A stretch of DNA of 64,000 nucleotides from Pseudomonadales bacterium (GCA_019090455.1 JAHRWA010000074.1:190038-254037), one strand, 5' to 3'; positions 30,936 to 41,692 are shown, numbered from the stretch's first letter. Translations and numbers: made by a program. The notes: generated by a model from the sequence alone, not told the origin.

Positions 30936-31055
30936 ATGTTGACGATATTAAGTGTATTTGCTTGTCTTTCTATAGGTACTATTTTCGGTGTTTTATTGAT
31001 GTGTTTAATTCGTGTGGCCGATGACGAGGATGATGAGCAACAAACTTCGGATTAG
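30936..31055 (+). CDS. Small single-span membrane protein, 39 residues
   Basis: Reads MLTILSVFACLSIG, a hydrophobic helix through about residue 27, then an acidic tail (ADDEDDEQQ). A strong GTAGGAAG ribosome site lies just upstream of the ATG. The length, the FGVLLMCL helix and the Ala-Asp turn resemble the short DUF3789-type proteins, but this is a pattern match only. Function unknown. Confidence 0.6.
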   Translation: MLTILSVFACLSIGTIFGVLLMCLIRVADDEDDEQQTSD

Positions 31056-31079
31056 TCATTTGAAGTAGGGCTTGTCGTT

Positions 31080-33194
31080 TTAAACTGATTCTTTATATTT
31101 TAATTTTTGTTTTTCTGTTGTCTTTTTTTCTAGTAAAAGGTTTCCCCATTTATCCACTGTGGCCCACCAGTGAGGTTCTATTAAGGTTGTTGATACGGTC
31201 TCTGCTACTAGTGCGGGTCCCTTAATGATGTGGCCAGGCTCAAGATGATCTCGTTGATAAATTGGAGTTTCCAATAAGGTGGCCTTCTCTTGAGGGGGGC
31301 CTTGATTGTTGTCTGGGCCGGTGCCCTGGTTGGTGTCGTTGAAATAACGTAGCGAAATGACGTCGAGAGGAATGGGGTCGCTGGGGTTGGTATTCTCGGA
31401 TGCTTGCGCATTGCTAAGATTGGGTAGTGTTAGGGGGTCACTGGCTGCGCTGACGCCTACTCGAATATTGATTAACTCCACATCCAAATTGAGAGCGTGT
31501 CCATATCGTGTTTTGTGCTGCTGATGAAAGATCTCTGTTGCTCGTTCAATTGCCCGCTTAATCGACTGGTCATACTTAGTGTTAAGTGTATGAGTTTGGC
31601 CTTTGTAGCGAAGATCCAAAGACACTGATCGTTGGATTTTGCTCTGACTGATACCTTCAGCCATTAATGCCTGTCGACCACGATTTTCCAGTTGTTGTAT
31701 TAAGGGGGTGAGATCAGGTTCGGAAACTTGTGAAAGCAAACACTGATGGGTGATCGAAAGTTGTCGTTCTCTGGGAGCGACGAGCATGCCTAGTGCGGAT
31801 AGTACGCCGCCATTAATGGGTATGATTGCCTTTGGTATATCCAGTGCGTTAGCCAGAGCGCAAACGTGCAGCCCACCGGCTCCTCCAAAACAGCAGAGTT
31901 GAAAATTTTTCGGGTCATAGCCCTTTTGGACGGAAATAACACGCAGGGCGCGACTCATGTGATCATTGGCGATGGAGATGATACCGAAGGCGGTTTCGAG
32001 TGGGCTTAGACCAAGAGAATTGGCTAACTCATCCATAACGGTGTCGGCTTTCTCCGTGTCCAAACTCATTTTCCCTCCAAGAAAGAGGCTAGGTCTCAAT
32101 CGCCCCAGTACCACATTGGCATCGGTCACAGTCGCTAGTGTTCCCCCTCGACCATAACTTGCGGGCCCCGGCTCTGATCCGGCGGACTGAGGCCCTACCT
32201 GAAGTAATCCCCCTTTATCGATGAAAGCAATAGATCCGCCCCCCGCTCCGATGGTGTGCATGTTGACCATGGGAACAGCGACAGGGTAGTTACCTATTTT
32301 GGATTCGTTGGTGAGGGTGAGCTGGCCGTCGATCAGCGCTACATCGGTGGAGGTTCCTCCCATATCAAAGGTGATCAGTTGATTTTTTTTGTCCTGTACC
32401 AGGTGACCGATAAACTGGGCCGCCGCAAGACCGCCCGCGGGCCCTGAAAGGAGTAGGCGCACGGCTTGCTTGGCAGCAGATTCAATATTCATGGTGCCGC
32501 CACTGGATTGCATAATTCGAATGGTACAAGGTGATAACTCGGCCTCTAGCTGAGTGAGATAGTCGCTCACAATGGGACCTAAACTCGCATTCAACCAGGT
32601 CGCCATGCCACGTTCGTATTCTTTATATTCGGGCAAGACATAGGAGGAACGAGAAATAAAAAGATCTTTAGGCAAAGCCGCTTCAATTGCTTTCTCATGA
32701 CTGTCATCGATAAAGGAGTAAAGAAGATTAATGGCAACGGCGGCTGGATTTAAGCGTTGAATGTGTTGAATCAGACTCTTTAAATCGTCTTGGGTTAAGG
32801 GCTCGATGATATTCCCTTGATGATTCAATCGGCCACCGGTTTCGAGACAGTGAGATTTGGGTACGGGTGGATTGGTGGGGTATGGGCAGAGATTATAGAG
32901 TTCAGCGCGAGTTTGGCGACCAATCGAGAGCATATCGGACAGACCACGGTTGGTGATGAAAACAGTCTTAACGCCTTTTTCTTCCAAAGCCGCATTGGTG
33001 GCAACGGTACTGCCATGAATAATGGTGAGTTCCCCGTTCTTAGCAGCGGACATGAGATTGAGTTCTTCTATACCTTGAAGAATGGCTTTTGCCGGAGCAT
33101 GAGGGGTCGACAATAGTTTATGAACCTGCATTCCTGCCGATGTGACTAATACGAAATCGGTGAATGTACCACCTGTGTCTATGCCCAATAGCAT
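31080..33194 (-). CDS. Hydantoinase/oxoprolinase HyuA-type subunit
   Basis: 704-residue ATP-dependent hydantoinase A / N-methylhydantoinase-type protein with an actin-like ATPase fold. It opens with GIDTGGTFTDFVLV (phosphate loop 1); ITFDMGGTSTDVALI is phosphate loop 2, and CFGGAGGLHVCALAN is the adenosine motif. The family hydrolyses 5-oxoproline or hydantoins, usually with a HyuB subunit. No hyuB is adjacent, so it may pair with a distant subunit or be one of the HyuA-only proteins. It sits near gamma-glutamyltransferase, whose pathway can yield 5-oxoproline, which fits but does not prove a link. Confidence 0.88.
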   Translation of the reverse strand: MLLGIDTGGTFTDFVLVTSAGMQVHKLLSTPHAPAKAILQGIEELNLMSAAKNGELTIIHGSTVATNAALEEKGVKTVFITNRGLSDMLSIGRQTRAELYNLCPYPTNPPVPKSHCLETGGRLNHQGNIIEPLTQDDLKSLIQHIQRLNPAAVAINLLYSFIDDSHEKAIEAALPKDLFISRSSYVLPEYKEYERGMATWLNASLGPIVSDYLTQLEAELSPCTIRIMQSSGGTMNIESAAKQAVRLLLSGPAGGLAAAQFIGHLVQDKKNQLITFDMGGTSTDVALIDGQLTLTNESKIGNYPVAVPMVNMHTIGAGGGSIAFIDKGGLLQVGPQSAGSEPGPASYGRGGTLATVTDANVVLGRLRPSLFLGGKMSLDTEKADTVMDELANSLGLSPLETAFGIISIANDHMSRALRVISVQKGYDPKNFQLCCFGGAGGLHVCALANALDIPKAIIPINGGVLSALGMLVAPRERQLSITHQCLLSQVSEPDLTPLIQQLENRGRQALMAEGISQSKIQRSVSLDLRYKGQTHTLNTKYDQSIKRAIERATEIFHQQHKTRYGHALNLDVELINIRVGVSAASDPLTLPNLSNAQASENTNPSDPIPLDVISLRYFNDTNQGTGPDNNQGPPQEKATLLETPIYQRDHLEPGHIIKGPALVAETVSTTLIEPHWWATVDKWGNLLLEKKTTEKQKLKYKESV

Positions 33195-33393
33195 GCTAGA
33201 AAAATCCTAAAATTATTAACAAAATAGCGATAAACTGCCGGTGAACTGTCAATTAGCTAAAACAATTTGCGAATAGCCTATATGAGAATAAAAAAGGGTG
33301 AAAAGCCAAAGTGTTTTAACAGTGGGCTCTAGCGCAAGAATATCAATTCCAAAGTGACTTACATAATAATATTCATTCTCTATTAGGGGCAAC

Positions 33394-34209
33394 ATGCCAG
33401 AACTACCCGAAGTCGAAACAACCTGTCGTGGAATAGCGCCTCATATCGAAGGTAGAGTCGTGGAAAATCTGATACTGCGGCATCACCAATTACGCTGGCC
33501 TATTCCGAAAAATCTACCAGAACTTGTTAAGAACCAAGTTGTATTGTCTGTGACAAGGCGCGGAAAGTATCTGCTATTGCGATTTGAACAAGGGCATTGT
33601 TTGGTGCATTTGGGTATGTCTGGCAGTTTGCGTTTGGTGGAACCCATGACAGCTCCGGACAAACATGATCACGTTGATATCGTGATACAAAACGGAATGA
33701 TTTTGCGTTATACCGATCCGCGCCGGTTTGGGGCGTGGCTATGGACAGCTGAGCCACCAGAGGAACACGCGCTGATTAAAAAGCTAGGGCCAGAGCCTTT
33801 GACGGAGGACTTTACAGCAGCTCATTTGGTTGGGTTAGCTAAAGGTAGAAACGGACCTATTAAAGTATTCATTATGAATGCCCACATTGTGGTGGGTGTC
33901 GGCAATATATACGCAAATGAAGCATTGTTCTTAGCCGGTATTCACCCGAAGAGAGCGGCAGGGCGAATATCAATTGCTCGACACAGTCTCTTGGTGGATA
34001 AAATAAAGGAGGTCTTGCAGGCTGCGATCGAACAAGGGGGTACGACGTTAAAAGACTTTGTCGGGGGTGACGGTAAACCTGGCTATTTCAAGCAGTCCTT
34101 GCGTGTTTACGGTAGAGCGGGATTGCCTTGCGTGCAATGTGGCGAAGAATTGAAGGAGATTCGCTTAGGCCAAAGAGCTACCGTATTTTGCAAATTCTGC
34201 CAAACTTAA
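33394..34209 (+). CDS. mutM: Formamidopyrimidine-DNA glycosylase
   Basis: Removes oxidised purines such as 8-oxoguanine and nicks the strand. Full length at 271 residues. The catalytic N-terminus PELPEVE (Pro2, Glu3) is intact, RRGKYLLL carries the conserved Lys, [11 protein letters not shown] is the H2TH region, and the C-terminal CVQC ... CKFC zinc finger is present. AGGGG precedes the ATG. A single gene with its own spacer on both sides. Confidence 0.96.
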   Translation: MPELPEVETTCRGIAPHIEGRVVENLILRHHQLRWPIPKNLPELVKNQVVLSVTRRGKYLLLRFEQGHCLVHLGMSGSLRLVEPMTAPDKHDHVDIVIQNGMILRYTDPRRFGAWLWTAEPPEEHALIKKLGPEPLTEDFTAAHLVGLAKGRNGPIKVFIMNAHIVVGVGNIYANEALFLAGIHPKRAAGRISIARHSLLVDKIKEVLQAAIEQGGTTLKDFVGGDGKPGYFKQSLRVYGRAGLPCVQCGEELKEIRLGQRATVFCKFCQT

Positions 34210-34434
34210 GGAAGAAAATGGCTGTTTAGGGCTGGTGATAAAAAGTTTGTCCGTGAATCGTGGCTGAACTAGCTAATAGGGCGGGACGAATTCAGAAAAT
34301 TGTGTATTATTAAGGTTCAACCCGTTTTTTCTATTTAGGACTTGTGTGCACTAATATACTGTTGGTAAATTAGGCAAGCTGATACGGCGCGTTGTAAAAA
34401 CCGAATTAGAGATTCTTTAAAAGAAGGTATGGCT

Positions 34435-34767
34435 ATGAAGCGTGAAAAAAATATCCCCTTGGCTGGATTGTTAGCGGGTATGTTAGTTGTTTTATCATTG
34501 TTGCCGGCATTGTCTCATGCGGCCACTATTGATGAGCGGCCATCGAGTTTATCCATGGTGGCGGATGCCACCGTTGTACGGCCAATAATGTTGGTGAGTA
34601 CAGCGATTGGTGCGGGGATTTATGTTGCCACTCTGCCATTTTCCTTAATGGGTGGAAACGCAACGGAAGTGGGCGAGCAAATGGTCATAGTGCCTTTTAA
34701 ATCAACCTTCTTGCGTTGTTTGGGCTGCACTAAGCGTCATCTTAGAGATCGTGATCAGTATTATTAA
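34435..34767 (+). CDS. Small exported hypothetical protein
   Basis: 110 residues from the ATG at 34435, which is correctly placed behind AGAAGG; the ATG at 34429 is too close to it. A signal peptide (AGLLAGMLVVLSLLPALSHA) is followed by ATIDERPSSLSMV, a Gly-rich hydrophobic stretch (MLVSTAIGAGIYVATLPFSLMGGN) and a basic C-terminus with two Cys (RCLGCTKRH). It is similar to conserved hypothetical gammaproteobacterial envelope proteins; no function is known. Confidence 0.65.
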   Translation: MKREKNIPLAGLLAGMLVVLSLLPALSHAATIDERPSSLSMVADATVVRPIMLVSTAIGAGIYVATLPFSLMGGNATEVGEQMVIVPFKSTFLRCLGCTKRHLRDRDQYY

Positions 34768-34827
34768 AAATACAGTTATTAAGAATAATAGTTATTAGGA
34801 TGATAGAGCGTTAAAAATACTGTTATT
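34765..34827. repeat. 16-bp repeat after the 34435 gene
   Basis: TAAAAATACAGTTATT at 34765-34780 (its TAA is the stop codon) recurs as TAAAAATACTGTTATT at 34812-34827, 15 of 16 identical, with a related degenerate copy between. Confidence 0.6.
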
Positions 34828-34874
34828 CAAATACTGCTTGGCTTCAAATAGAAAGCTATTAAGAATAAATGGAT

Positions 34875-34903
34875 CAAGGTCGACATTATCAAAATCGACC
34901 TTG
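34875..34903. terminator. Bidirectional hairpin between converging genes
   Basis: CAAGGTCGA at 34875-34883 pairs perfectly with TCGACCTTG at 34895-34903, loop of 11 bases. It lies between the 34435 gene and ggt, where both transcripts must end. The lack of a T-run leaves its efficiency open. Confidence 0.45.
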
Positions 34904-34931
34904 GTCTTAGCTAACTCATTCAAGTCCCCGT

Positions 34932-36662
34932 TTAATCTCTTATTTTTTCAACTGTTGCCTGACCAATACCTCGTGGATCAGAGGCGGCAGTCACGGTATT
35001 CGTATCCATTTGCCACCCGATGGCGTGCATATTCCCGTAGCGTCGCCCCACCGATTTTAATTGGTGACCTTTCTTTATTAAGCCCGCGCTGACTTCTTCT
35101 TCAAATGCATGGGGTTCGTGTTGGATCACATCCGGCAAGTATTGGTGATGGAAGCGGGGTCGTGAAACCCAATCTGAGACGGGTTTATCCTCCAGCATTT
35201 CTAAGCAAGCCAGTAGCACCATAGTAATAATACGACTGCCGCCCGGCGTACCTATAATGCCAATTTGATTCTGCCGCTCCACAAAAGTGGGCGTCATACT
35301 GGAAAGAGGTCGTTTTCCTGGTGCAATGGCGTTGGCGTGAGAGCCAACTAGGCCGTACGCATTAGGCGCGCCTGGTTTGGCAGAGAAGTCATCCATCTCA
35401 TTATTCAACACAACCCCGGTGCCTTCAGCGATAAAACCGGAACCAAAGGGCAGGTTAATACTGAGGGTTGCAGATACTCGATTGCCCTGTTCATCTAATA
35501 CTGAAAAATGAGTGGTATGTGGTCCGCTATTGATGCCCAGAGGTTTACCCAATGAGCTGCTGGGGGTGGCCTTGTTGAGATCGATATTACTGGCGAGATT
35601 TTTCCCGTATTTCTTATCTGTTAGCCGAGCTAGGGGAACTTTGACGAAATCACTGTCACCCAAAAATTCGGCCCGGTCGCGATAAGCCCTTCGCATGGTT
35701 TCTGATATGACATGTGTTTTATCCACAGCAGACATTTTCCCGAGATCAAATTGTTCTAGCTGATTTAGGATACTCACCAGTGCGATGCCACCGGAGGAGG
35801 GCGGGGGAGCGGAAATAATTTTAGCGCCCCGGTAGTGACCCACAATCGGGGCGCGTTCGATAATGTTGTATTGCTTCAAATCGTCTAAGGTCCATACGCC
35901 GCCATTAGCTTGCACACTAGAGACTAATTTCTTGGCGACATCACCATCATAAAATCCAGCCAGTCCTTTCTCCGCAATGGCTTCTAATGTGTTGGCCAGA
36001 TCCTTTTGAACAATGGAATCACCGATGATGGGTATCTTGCCATTGATTAGAAAGATGGAGTTTGAATCCTTGTACTGTTTTAAAACAGGTAGACGAAAGG
36101 AGACGAGCCGTTGGTAAATGGGGTTCACTGGAAAGCCATTTTGTGCCGCTGCAATCGCGGGTGCAAGGGACGTACTCAATGGCAGCTTGCCGTATTGTTT
36201 AGCAAGATGAACGAAAGCCGCCACTTGACCCGGGATGCCTGCTGCGAGGGGTCCGTTAATGGCCTTGTTTCGATCCACATTGCCTTGCTCATCGAGATAC
36301 ATGTTGGCGGAGGCTTGGCCGGGAGCTTTTTCACGGGCATCAATCATGACTTGTTTGTTGGTTTTTGCCTGATGAATTAACCAAAAACCACCACCTCCTA
36401 AACCCGCGCTATAGGGTTCGACTACCGATAAGGTCGACGCAACAGCGATAGCCGCATCAAACGCATTACCGCCTTGTTTGAGTATGTGAAATCCAGCTTG
36501 TGTTGCGATGGGGTGAGCACTGGCGATGGCGGCTGCGGTGGGTGTTGTTACCGCTTCTTTCGTATAGGCGGGTGAATGTAGATTGAGGGAAATGAAGAGT
36601 ATTGAAAAGCAACTTAATAGCCTGCGAGGAAAATTGTGCTTTTGAATTGGTGGAATGGACAT
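34932..36662 (-). CDS. ggt: Gamma-glutamyltransferase
   Basis: Periplasmic Ntn-hydrolase that cleaves glutathione and gamma-glutamyl amides. 576 residues with a signal peptide (LLSCFSILFISLNLHSPAYT). GLGGGGFWLIH and the catalytic Thr in HTTHFSVLDEQGN mark the small-subunit start after autoprocessing. GTGVVLNNEMDDFS and the RPLSSMTPT segment bind the glutamyl group. The lid-type loop seems present. Located near a hydantoinase A-type gene, possibly both serving glutathione or 5-oxoproline recycling. Confidence 0.94.
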   Translation of the reverse strand: MSIPPIQKHNFPRRLLSCFSILFISLNLHSPAYTKEAVTTPTAAAIASAHPIATQAGFHILKQGGNAFDAAIAVASTLSVVEPYSAGLGGGGFWLIHQAKTNKQVMIDAREKAPGQASANMYLDEQGNVDRNKAINGPLAAGIPGQVAAFVHLAKQYGKLPLSTSLAPAIAAAQNGFPVNPIYQRLVSFRLPVLKQYKDSNSIFLINGKIPIIGDSIVQKDLANTLEAIAEKGLAGFYDGDVAKKLVSSVQANGGVWTLDDLKQYNIIERAPIVGHYRGAKIISAPPPSSGGIALVSILNQLEQFDLGKMSAVDKTHVISETMRRAYRDRAEFLGDSDFVKVPLARLTDKKYGKNLASNIDLNKATPSSSLGKPLGINSGPHTTHFSVLDEQGNRVSATLSINLPFGSGFIAEGTGVVLNNEMDDFSAKPGAPNAYGLVGSHANAIAPGKRPLSSMTPTFVERQNQIGIIGTPGGSRIITMVLLACLEMLEDKPVSDWVSRPRFHHQYLPDVIQHEPHAFEEEVSAGLIKKGHQLKSVGRRYGNMHAIGWQMDTNTVTAASDPRGIGQATVEKIRD

Positions 36663-36703
36663 GGTAAATTTTTACTCCTAATTTTTGATTTCAAAAAATC
36701 TCA

Positions 36704-36724
36704 GTTCTAGGTTCTAGGTTCTAG
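36704..36724. repeat. Three tandem copies of GTTCTAG upstream of ggt
   Basis: A 7-bp unit is repeated perfectly three times (36704-36710, 36711-36717, 36718-36724), with a partial fourth copy. It lies in the ggt 5' region and could alter promoter spacing when copy number changes. Confidence 0.8.
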
Positions 36725-36787
36725 GTTCAAAATAAGTGTGACGCTTATAACAAATTTACGATAGATGTCTGGGGCGAGTTTTGCGAC

Positions 36788-37402
36788 TTATAACCCCAGC
36801 CGCGGATCAGGGTAGTTGTGGATAGTCGCCGTATCGCTGTCAGTGTCCAGGACACAACAGGAAAGATGACGATCATTATTAGGATCTCTACCGTGACCGG
36901 CTGATCCCGGATTGATAATCAAAGTGCCGTTGTTCCGTTTCAATAGCTGCGAATGAGTATGGCCGTAAATCATATAGTTCGCATCATATTGACTAAAACG
37001 CTCTAGCTTATCTGTCATATGTGGGAATACGTAATCTCCATAGGGCTCCCATGGAGTCGAATGAAAGAGTAGTAGTTTTTTATTTTCAAGTTCCAACTCT
37101 TTACCTTCAAATTCCAACTCTAAATAGTGGGGTCTCGCAGCAACCCAGTCGACCAACTCTTTATCCACGTTCGGCTGGTTGCGGGCGCGACTTCCAGCTG
37201 ATGAAAAAAAGATGTCTTCATGATTCCCTAAAACGTAATGGGCATCTAACTGACGAAGCCGTCTCACCACATCGTTGGAAAAACTGTTTTCGTCAAAGGC
37301 ATCACCAGGACAGAGTAAATTATCGATGGGACCCATTATATCGAGGGCCATTTCCAGGCCCGGAAGATTGCCGTGTATATCAGACACAATACCAATTTTC
37401 AT
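36788..37402 (-). CDS. YfcE-type phosphodiesterase (metallophosphoesterase)
   Basis: 204-residue calcineurin-like phosphoesterase. The metal ligands are visible: SDIHGN at residues 7-12, GDAFDEN, GNHED, and GHTH with a following NPGSAGHGRD. Length and order match YfcE/MJ0936-type manganese-dependent phosphodiesterases. The physiological substrate is unknown. A 21-bp tandem duplication adds an acidic ELEFEGK/ELELENK heptad pair to the middle of the protein. Confidence 0.85.
   Translation of the reverse strand: MKIGIVSDIHGNLPGLEMALDIMGPIDNLLCPGDAFDENSFSNDVVRRLRQLDAHYVLGNHEDIFFSSAGSRARNQPNVDKELVDWVAARPHYLELEFEGKELELENKKLLLFHSTPWEPYGDYVFPHMTDKLERFSQYDANYMIYGHTHSQLLKRNNGTLIINPGSAGHGRDPNNDRHLSCCVLDTDSDTATIHNYPDPRLGL
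37085..37126. repeat. 21-bp imperfect tandem duplication inside the phosphodiesterase gene
   Basis: The unit at 37085-37105 is repeated at 37106-37126 with a few changes and in frame, giving two acidic heptads in the protein. Confidence 0.6.
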
Positions 37403-37559
37403 TTGTCACTCTCAGTGTTCCGCTCTCGGTTTTATTTTTCTTGTCTCGTCAATTGATCCGAGTTCGTGAGTTGAACCCACAAGACGACTAGTATACGGTG
37501 CCTCTGACTTTGAATATAAGGTCTAACGTAAGATTTACCATAATATCAGTGGAGTGAAG

Positions 37560-38363
37560 ATGCTAGGTTTTGAATTTATTGTCCTGTTTCTTCTACTAGG
37601 TTTGTTAGTGGGATTAATGGCAGGGTTGTTAGGTATTGGCGGGGGTGCATTAATGGTGCCTATGCTCACTTCCATATTTTTACTGCAAGGTGTACCCACG
37701 GAAAAGGTGATGCACTTAGCGCTTGGCACTTCAATGGCTTCAATTATCGCAACCTCGTTTGCTAGCTTGCGTGCTCATCACAAAGTGGATGGTGTTATTT
37801 GGGATATCGTTAAACGCATGGCGGTAGGGGTGGTATTGGGCACCTTCTGTTCTACTTTTCTTGCATCTTATATTAGTTCTCTATATCTCGCCGTTTTCTT
37901 TGTTGTGTTTATGGTGTTGGTTGCGGTTCAAATGTTTTTCAATCAAAAGCCGCAGCTCAGTCGTGAATTACCCAATACTGCAAAATTGCTAATGGCGGGT
38001 TCTGGTATTGGTGCGGTATCCGCTCTGGTTTCGATTGGGGGTGGTTCGTTGATGGTGCCTTATCTGACTTGGCAGAATGTGGAGATTAAAAAGGCGATTG
38101 GAACTTCAGCGGCGATTGGCTTACCGATTTCTATCGCTGGGACATTAGGGTATTTGGTAAACGGATGGGGGATGATATTAACGGAAAATTATACTTTTGG
38201 ATTTATCTATTTACCCGCTGTTTTGTTAATTTCAACAGCCAGTTTTTTTACCGCTCCTCTCGGGGCGAAGTTGGCGCACAATTTACCGGTGGCAGTATTG
38301 AAGAAGTGTTTTGCATTGTTACTAATACTGCTAGCTCTGAAAATGCTTTGGTCTCTTATTTAG
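37560..38363 (+). CDS. TSUP/TauE-SafE family sulfite or organosulfur exporter
   Basis: 267-residue inner-membrane protein with eight hydrophobic segments in two halves, each beginning with the family's Gly-rich motif (GLLGIGGGALMVPML near 27-41 and SALVSIGGGSLMVPYLTW near 160-177). The family moves sulfite, sulfoacetate or related anions; the substrate here is unknown. The ATG at 37560 has GGAG six bases upstream and is preferred to a GTG at 37554. Confidence 0.85.
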   Translation: MLGFEFIVLFLLLGLLVGLMAGLLGIGGGALMVPMLTSIFLLQGVPTEKVMHLALGTSMASIIATSFASLRAHHKVDGVIWDIVKRMAVGVVLGTFCSTFLASYISSLYLAVFFVVFMVLVAVQMFFNQKPQLSRELPNTAKLLMAGSGIGAVSALVSIGGGSLMVPYLTWQNVEIKKAIGTSAAIGLPISIAGTLGYLVNGWGMILTENYTFGFIYLPAVLLISTASFFTAPLGAKLAHNLPVAVLKKCFALLLILLALKMLWSLI

Positions 38364-38383
38364 CCTATTCCTTGAAGTGGAAT

Positions 38384-38415
38384 GTTGAAGAGGCTTTTAG
38401 TTGAAGAGGCTATTA
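38384..38415. repeat. 16-bp tandem duplication downstream of the TSUP gene
   Basis: GTTGAAGAGGCTTTTA at 38384-38399 is followed directly by GTTGAAGAGGCTATTA at 38400-38415, 15 of 16 identical. Confidence 0.8.
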
Positions 38416-38510
38416 AGAGAAGGTTTGATTTGGGAAGGGCAGGATTTTCTAAAATGATGAAATTGGGTCTGATGCCTATAAAGGATATACATCATCCCCA
38501 ATTTTCTAGC

Positions 38511-39367
<857 letters not shown>

Positions 39368-39709
39368 TTGACTATTAAATTAACAGCTAAAGAAATAGAG
39401 TCTTTTTGTGCGAATACCGTCAAATCGTTTGAAGCGCAAATTCAAACGATTGATCCCACGGAAACAGAAAGGGCAAATCTAAAATTGTGTGGGCTTCAAC
39501 AGCAGTTGCAAGGACTGAAGTGGGATACCAAGAAAATCGCACGTTATTTTACAGACAATGCGTTGGATGGGGGGGCTGACTGTCCATTAAAGCTAATCGA
39601 GAAAACCATGATTGATCTGAAAGAGATGCTCGATAACGTTGAGTATGACATCAGTAAGAATGATCCCAGCAGTGATGATTATTTTTTTCACCGTGCTACA
39701 AACTTTTAA
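39368..39709 (+). CDS. Hypothetical protein, 113 residues
   Basis: Soluble, helix-rich protein starting at a TTG (39368); an in-frame stop at 39335 limits the extension and no ATG is better. It has two Cys (LCGLQQQ, DCPLKLIEK) and an acidic C-terminus ending SSDDYFFHRATNF. No known domain was recognised. Neighbouring RhlE is unrelated in function as far as can be seen. Confidence 0.5.
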   Translation: MTIKLTAKEIESFCANTVKSFEAQIQTIDPTETERANLKLCGLQQQLQGLKWDTKKIARYFTDNALDGGADCPLKLIEKTMIDLKEMLDNVEYDISKNDPSSDDYFFHRATNF

Positions 39710-39905
39710 ATTGAGATCAATTAGAGCCAATATCTGACTCACCTTATTCTCAAATTGATTAAATTATTAGCAGTTGGTGAAATTATACTGTATGCTTCAC
39801 GCCCTCTGTTGAGGTGTACAGAATTTGATACATTCCTACTAAGTTATCCCGCCTCATATCATCAAAAGTTACGTTCTAATTACCTCACATTAAGAGATTA
39901 TATTT

Positions 39906-41234
39906 ATGAGTTTTGCCTCTCTAGGCTTGTCCACACCTATTTTAGATGCCGTTACACAACAAGGTTACAAAACACCTTCTCCTATACAACTCAAGGCGAT
40001 ACCAGCCGTGATGGAAGGTAAAGACGTGATGGCTGCAGCGCAGACCGGAACGGGTAAAACAGCGGGTTTTACACTGCCACTTTTAGATAGACTCTCTACC
40101 TCCGGAGCACCGGCTTCTAGCAATCAAGTCCGTGCTTTGGTGCTGACTCCCACTCGAGAGCTTGCCGCGCAAGTGGCAGAGAGTGTTGCTACCTACGGTG
40201 CAAACTTGAACTTACGTTCTGCGGTGGTTTTTGGTGGAGTTAAAATTAACCCTCAAATGATCAAGTTACGTAAAGGCGTCGATATATTAGTGGCGACACC
40301 AGGGCGACTGCTTGATTTATATGGACAAAATGCCGTTAAGTTTCAAAACTTAGAAGTCTTGGTTTTGGATGAAGCAGATCGAATGTTGGATATGGGGTTT
40401 ATTCACGATATTCGTAAAATCCTGGCGGTGCTCCCCAAACAACGACAAACACTGATGTTTTCTGCCACCTTTTCTAATGAAATTAGACACCTAGCGAAAG
40501 GCTTGGTGAATAACCCAGTTGAAATTTCCGTTAGCCCCCGTAATACCACCGTTAAAACCGTAGAGCAGAAAATCTATCCAGTAGATAAGAAACGTAAACC
40601 GGGGTTATTAACGAAGCTCATACACGATAACGGTTGGGATCAAGCACTGGTCTTTTCAAGAACGAAACACGGTGCCAATAAACTCACCCGCCATCTTGAA
40701 TCCGAGGGCATCACTGCTGCGGCGATTCATGGTAATAAAAGCCAGGGAGCGAGAACCCGCGCATTAGCCGATTTTAAGCAAGGCGCCGTCCGTATTTTGG
40801 TGGCAACCGATATCGCAGCACGGGGCTTGGATATCGAGCAGTTACCCCAAGTCGTCAATTTTGATTTACCCAATGTGCCAGAGGATTACGTCCATCGAAT
40901 TGGTCGAACTGGTCGAGCAGGTGCTAGTGGTCAGGCAGTTTCGTTGGTGAGTGCCGATGAGTTTAAGCAGCTATCGGATATCGAGCGCCTTATCCAGCAA
41001 CTATTACCGCGAGAGTTAATTGATGGTTTTGAGCCGGATCACGATGTCCCTCCTTCCAGCTTAGATACGCGACCCATTCGTGCAAATAAACCAAAACGTT
41101 CTCATGCAGAGCAAAAAACCAATAGCCGTAATGGTCAGCCTGGTCGGCGTAGATCTGGCGGCAATTCAAGCAATCGATCCAGTGAAGCGAATGGCAACCG
41201 GTCATCCCACTCTTCTCGCAATAGATCTTCTTAG
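39906..41234 (+). CDS. rhlE: DEAD-box RNA helicase, RhlE type
   Basis: ATP-dependent RNA helicase involved in ribosome assembly and RNA decay. 442 residues. The Q motif ([10 protein letters not shown]), motif [10 protein letters not shown], motif II DEAD, motif III SAT and motif [12 protein letters not shown] are all present in order. The C-terminal tail after about residue 375 is basic and Ser/Asn/Arg-rich ([14 protein letters not shown]), typical of RhlE-type RNA-binding tails. The 196-bp upstream region is A+T rich. Confidence 0.93.
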   Translation: MSFASLGLSTPILDAVTQQGYKTPSPIQLKAIPAVMEGKDVMAAAQTGTGKTAGFTLPLLDRLSTSGAPASSNQVRALVLTPTRELAAQVAESVATYGANLNLRSAVVFGGVKINPQMIKLRKGVDILVATPGRLLDLYGQNAVKFQNLEVLVLDEADRMLDMGFIHDIRKILAVLPKQRQTLMFSATFSNEIRHLAKGLVNNPVEISVSPRNTTVKTVEQKIYPVDKKRKPGLLTKLIHDNGWDQALVFSRTKHGANKLTRHLESEGITAAAIHGNKSQGARTRALADFKQGAVRILVATDIAARGLDIEQLPQVVNFDLPNVPEDYVHRIGRTGRAGASGQAVSLVSADEFKQLSDIERLIQQLLPRELIDGFEPDHDVPPSSLDTRPIRANKPKRSHAEQKTNSRNGQPGRRRSGGNSSNRSSEANGNRSSHSSRNRSS

Positions 41235-41434
41235 GCGAAGAGTCGAGTGTGCGTCAGCTCTGTCGTTCTAGTTCTATACCTATAGTTTAATGCAGTTCGC
41301 TTATCTGGTTAGTCAGCCTCCTTACTCTGCAAGAAAGTGTGGGGGGCTTGAATCTGAACCCCTGTAGAGAGTAATATTGCCGTGTCGCAGCGGCGAGCTT
41401 CTTTATATATTGGGATAGGCGAAGATATTAAGTT

Positions 41435-41692
41435 ATGGCAAGAGTGACGATAAAACAATTAGAAAAACTAGCGGAAGAAAATGACCTAACCGTTCGTTAT
41501 GAAAAAGCATTTTCTAAACCCTATTGCGTTTTTATGGGTGTTATCGTGACAAAAAAATTAAAATCTTCAATGTCCTTCACGATTGAAAAAAAACTCAATG
41601 ATTTGACTCTCCCTCAGTGGAAAAAAGAGATCACGCGGCAACTCTCAGCCGGTAAGAATAAAAAACGCTTAACTGAAAACCCTCCTATCTAG
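41435..41692 (+). CDS. Small basic hypothetical protein
   Basis: 85 residues, Lys-rich, starting MARVTIKQLEKLAEEN, then a short beta-type segment (YCVFMGVIVTKK) and a basic C-terminus. The start of the protein resembles a helix-turn entry but no DNA-binding domain can be named. Located between rhlE and the SLC13 gene; convergent with the latter. Confidence 0.55.
   Translation: MARVTIKQLEKLAEENDLTVRYEKAFSKPYCVFMGVIVTKKLKSSMSFTIEKKLNDLTLPQWKKEITRQLSAGKNKKRLTENPPI

Noticed and set aside
37021..37491. Plus-strand open frame of 156 codons
   Set aside because: Antisense to the phosphodiesterase, whose metal motifs are clear on the other strand; runs into the spacer.
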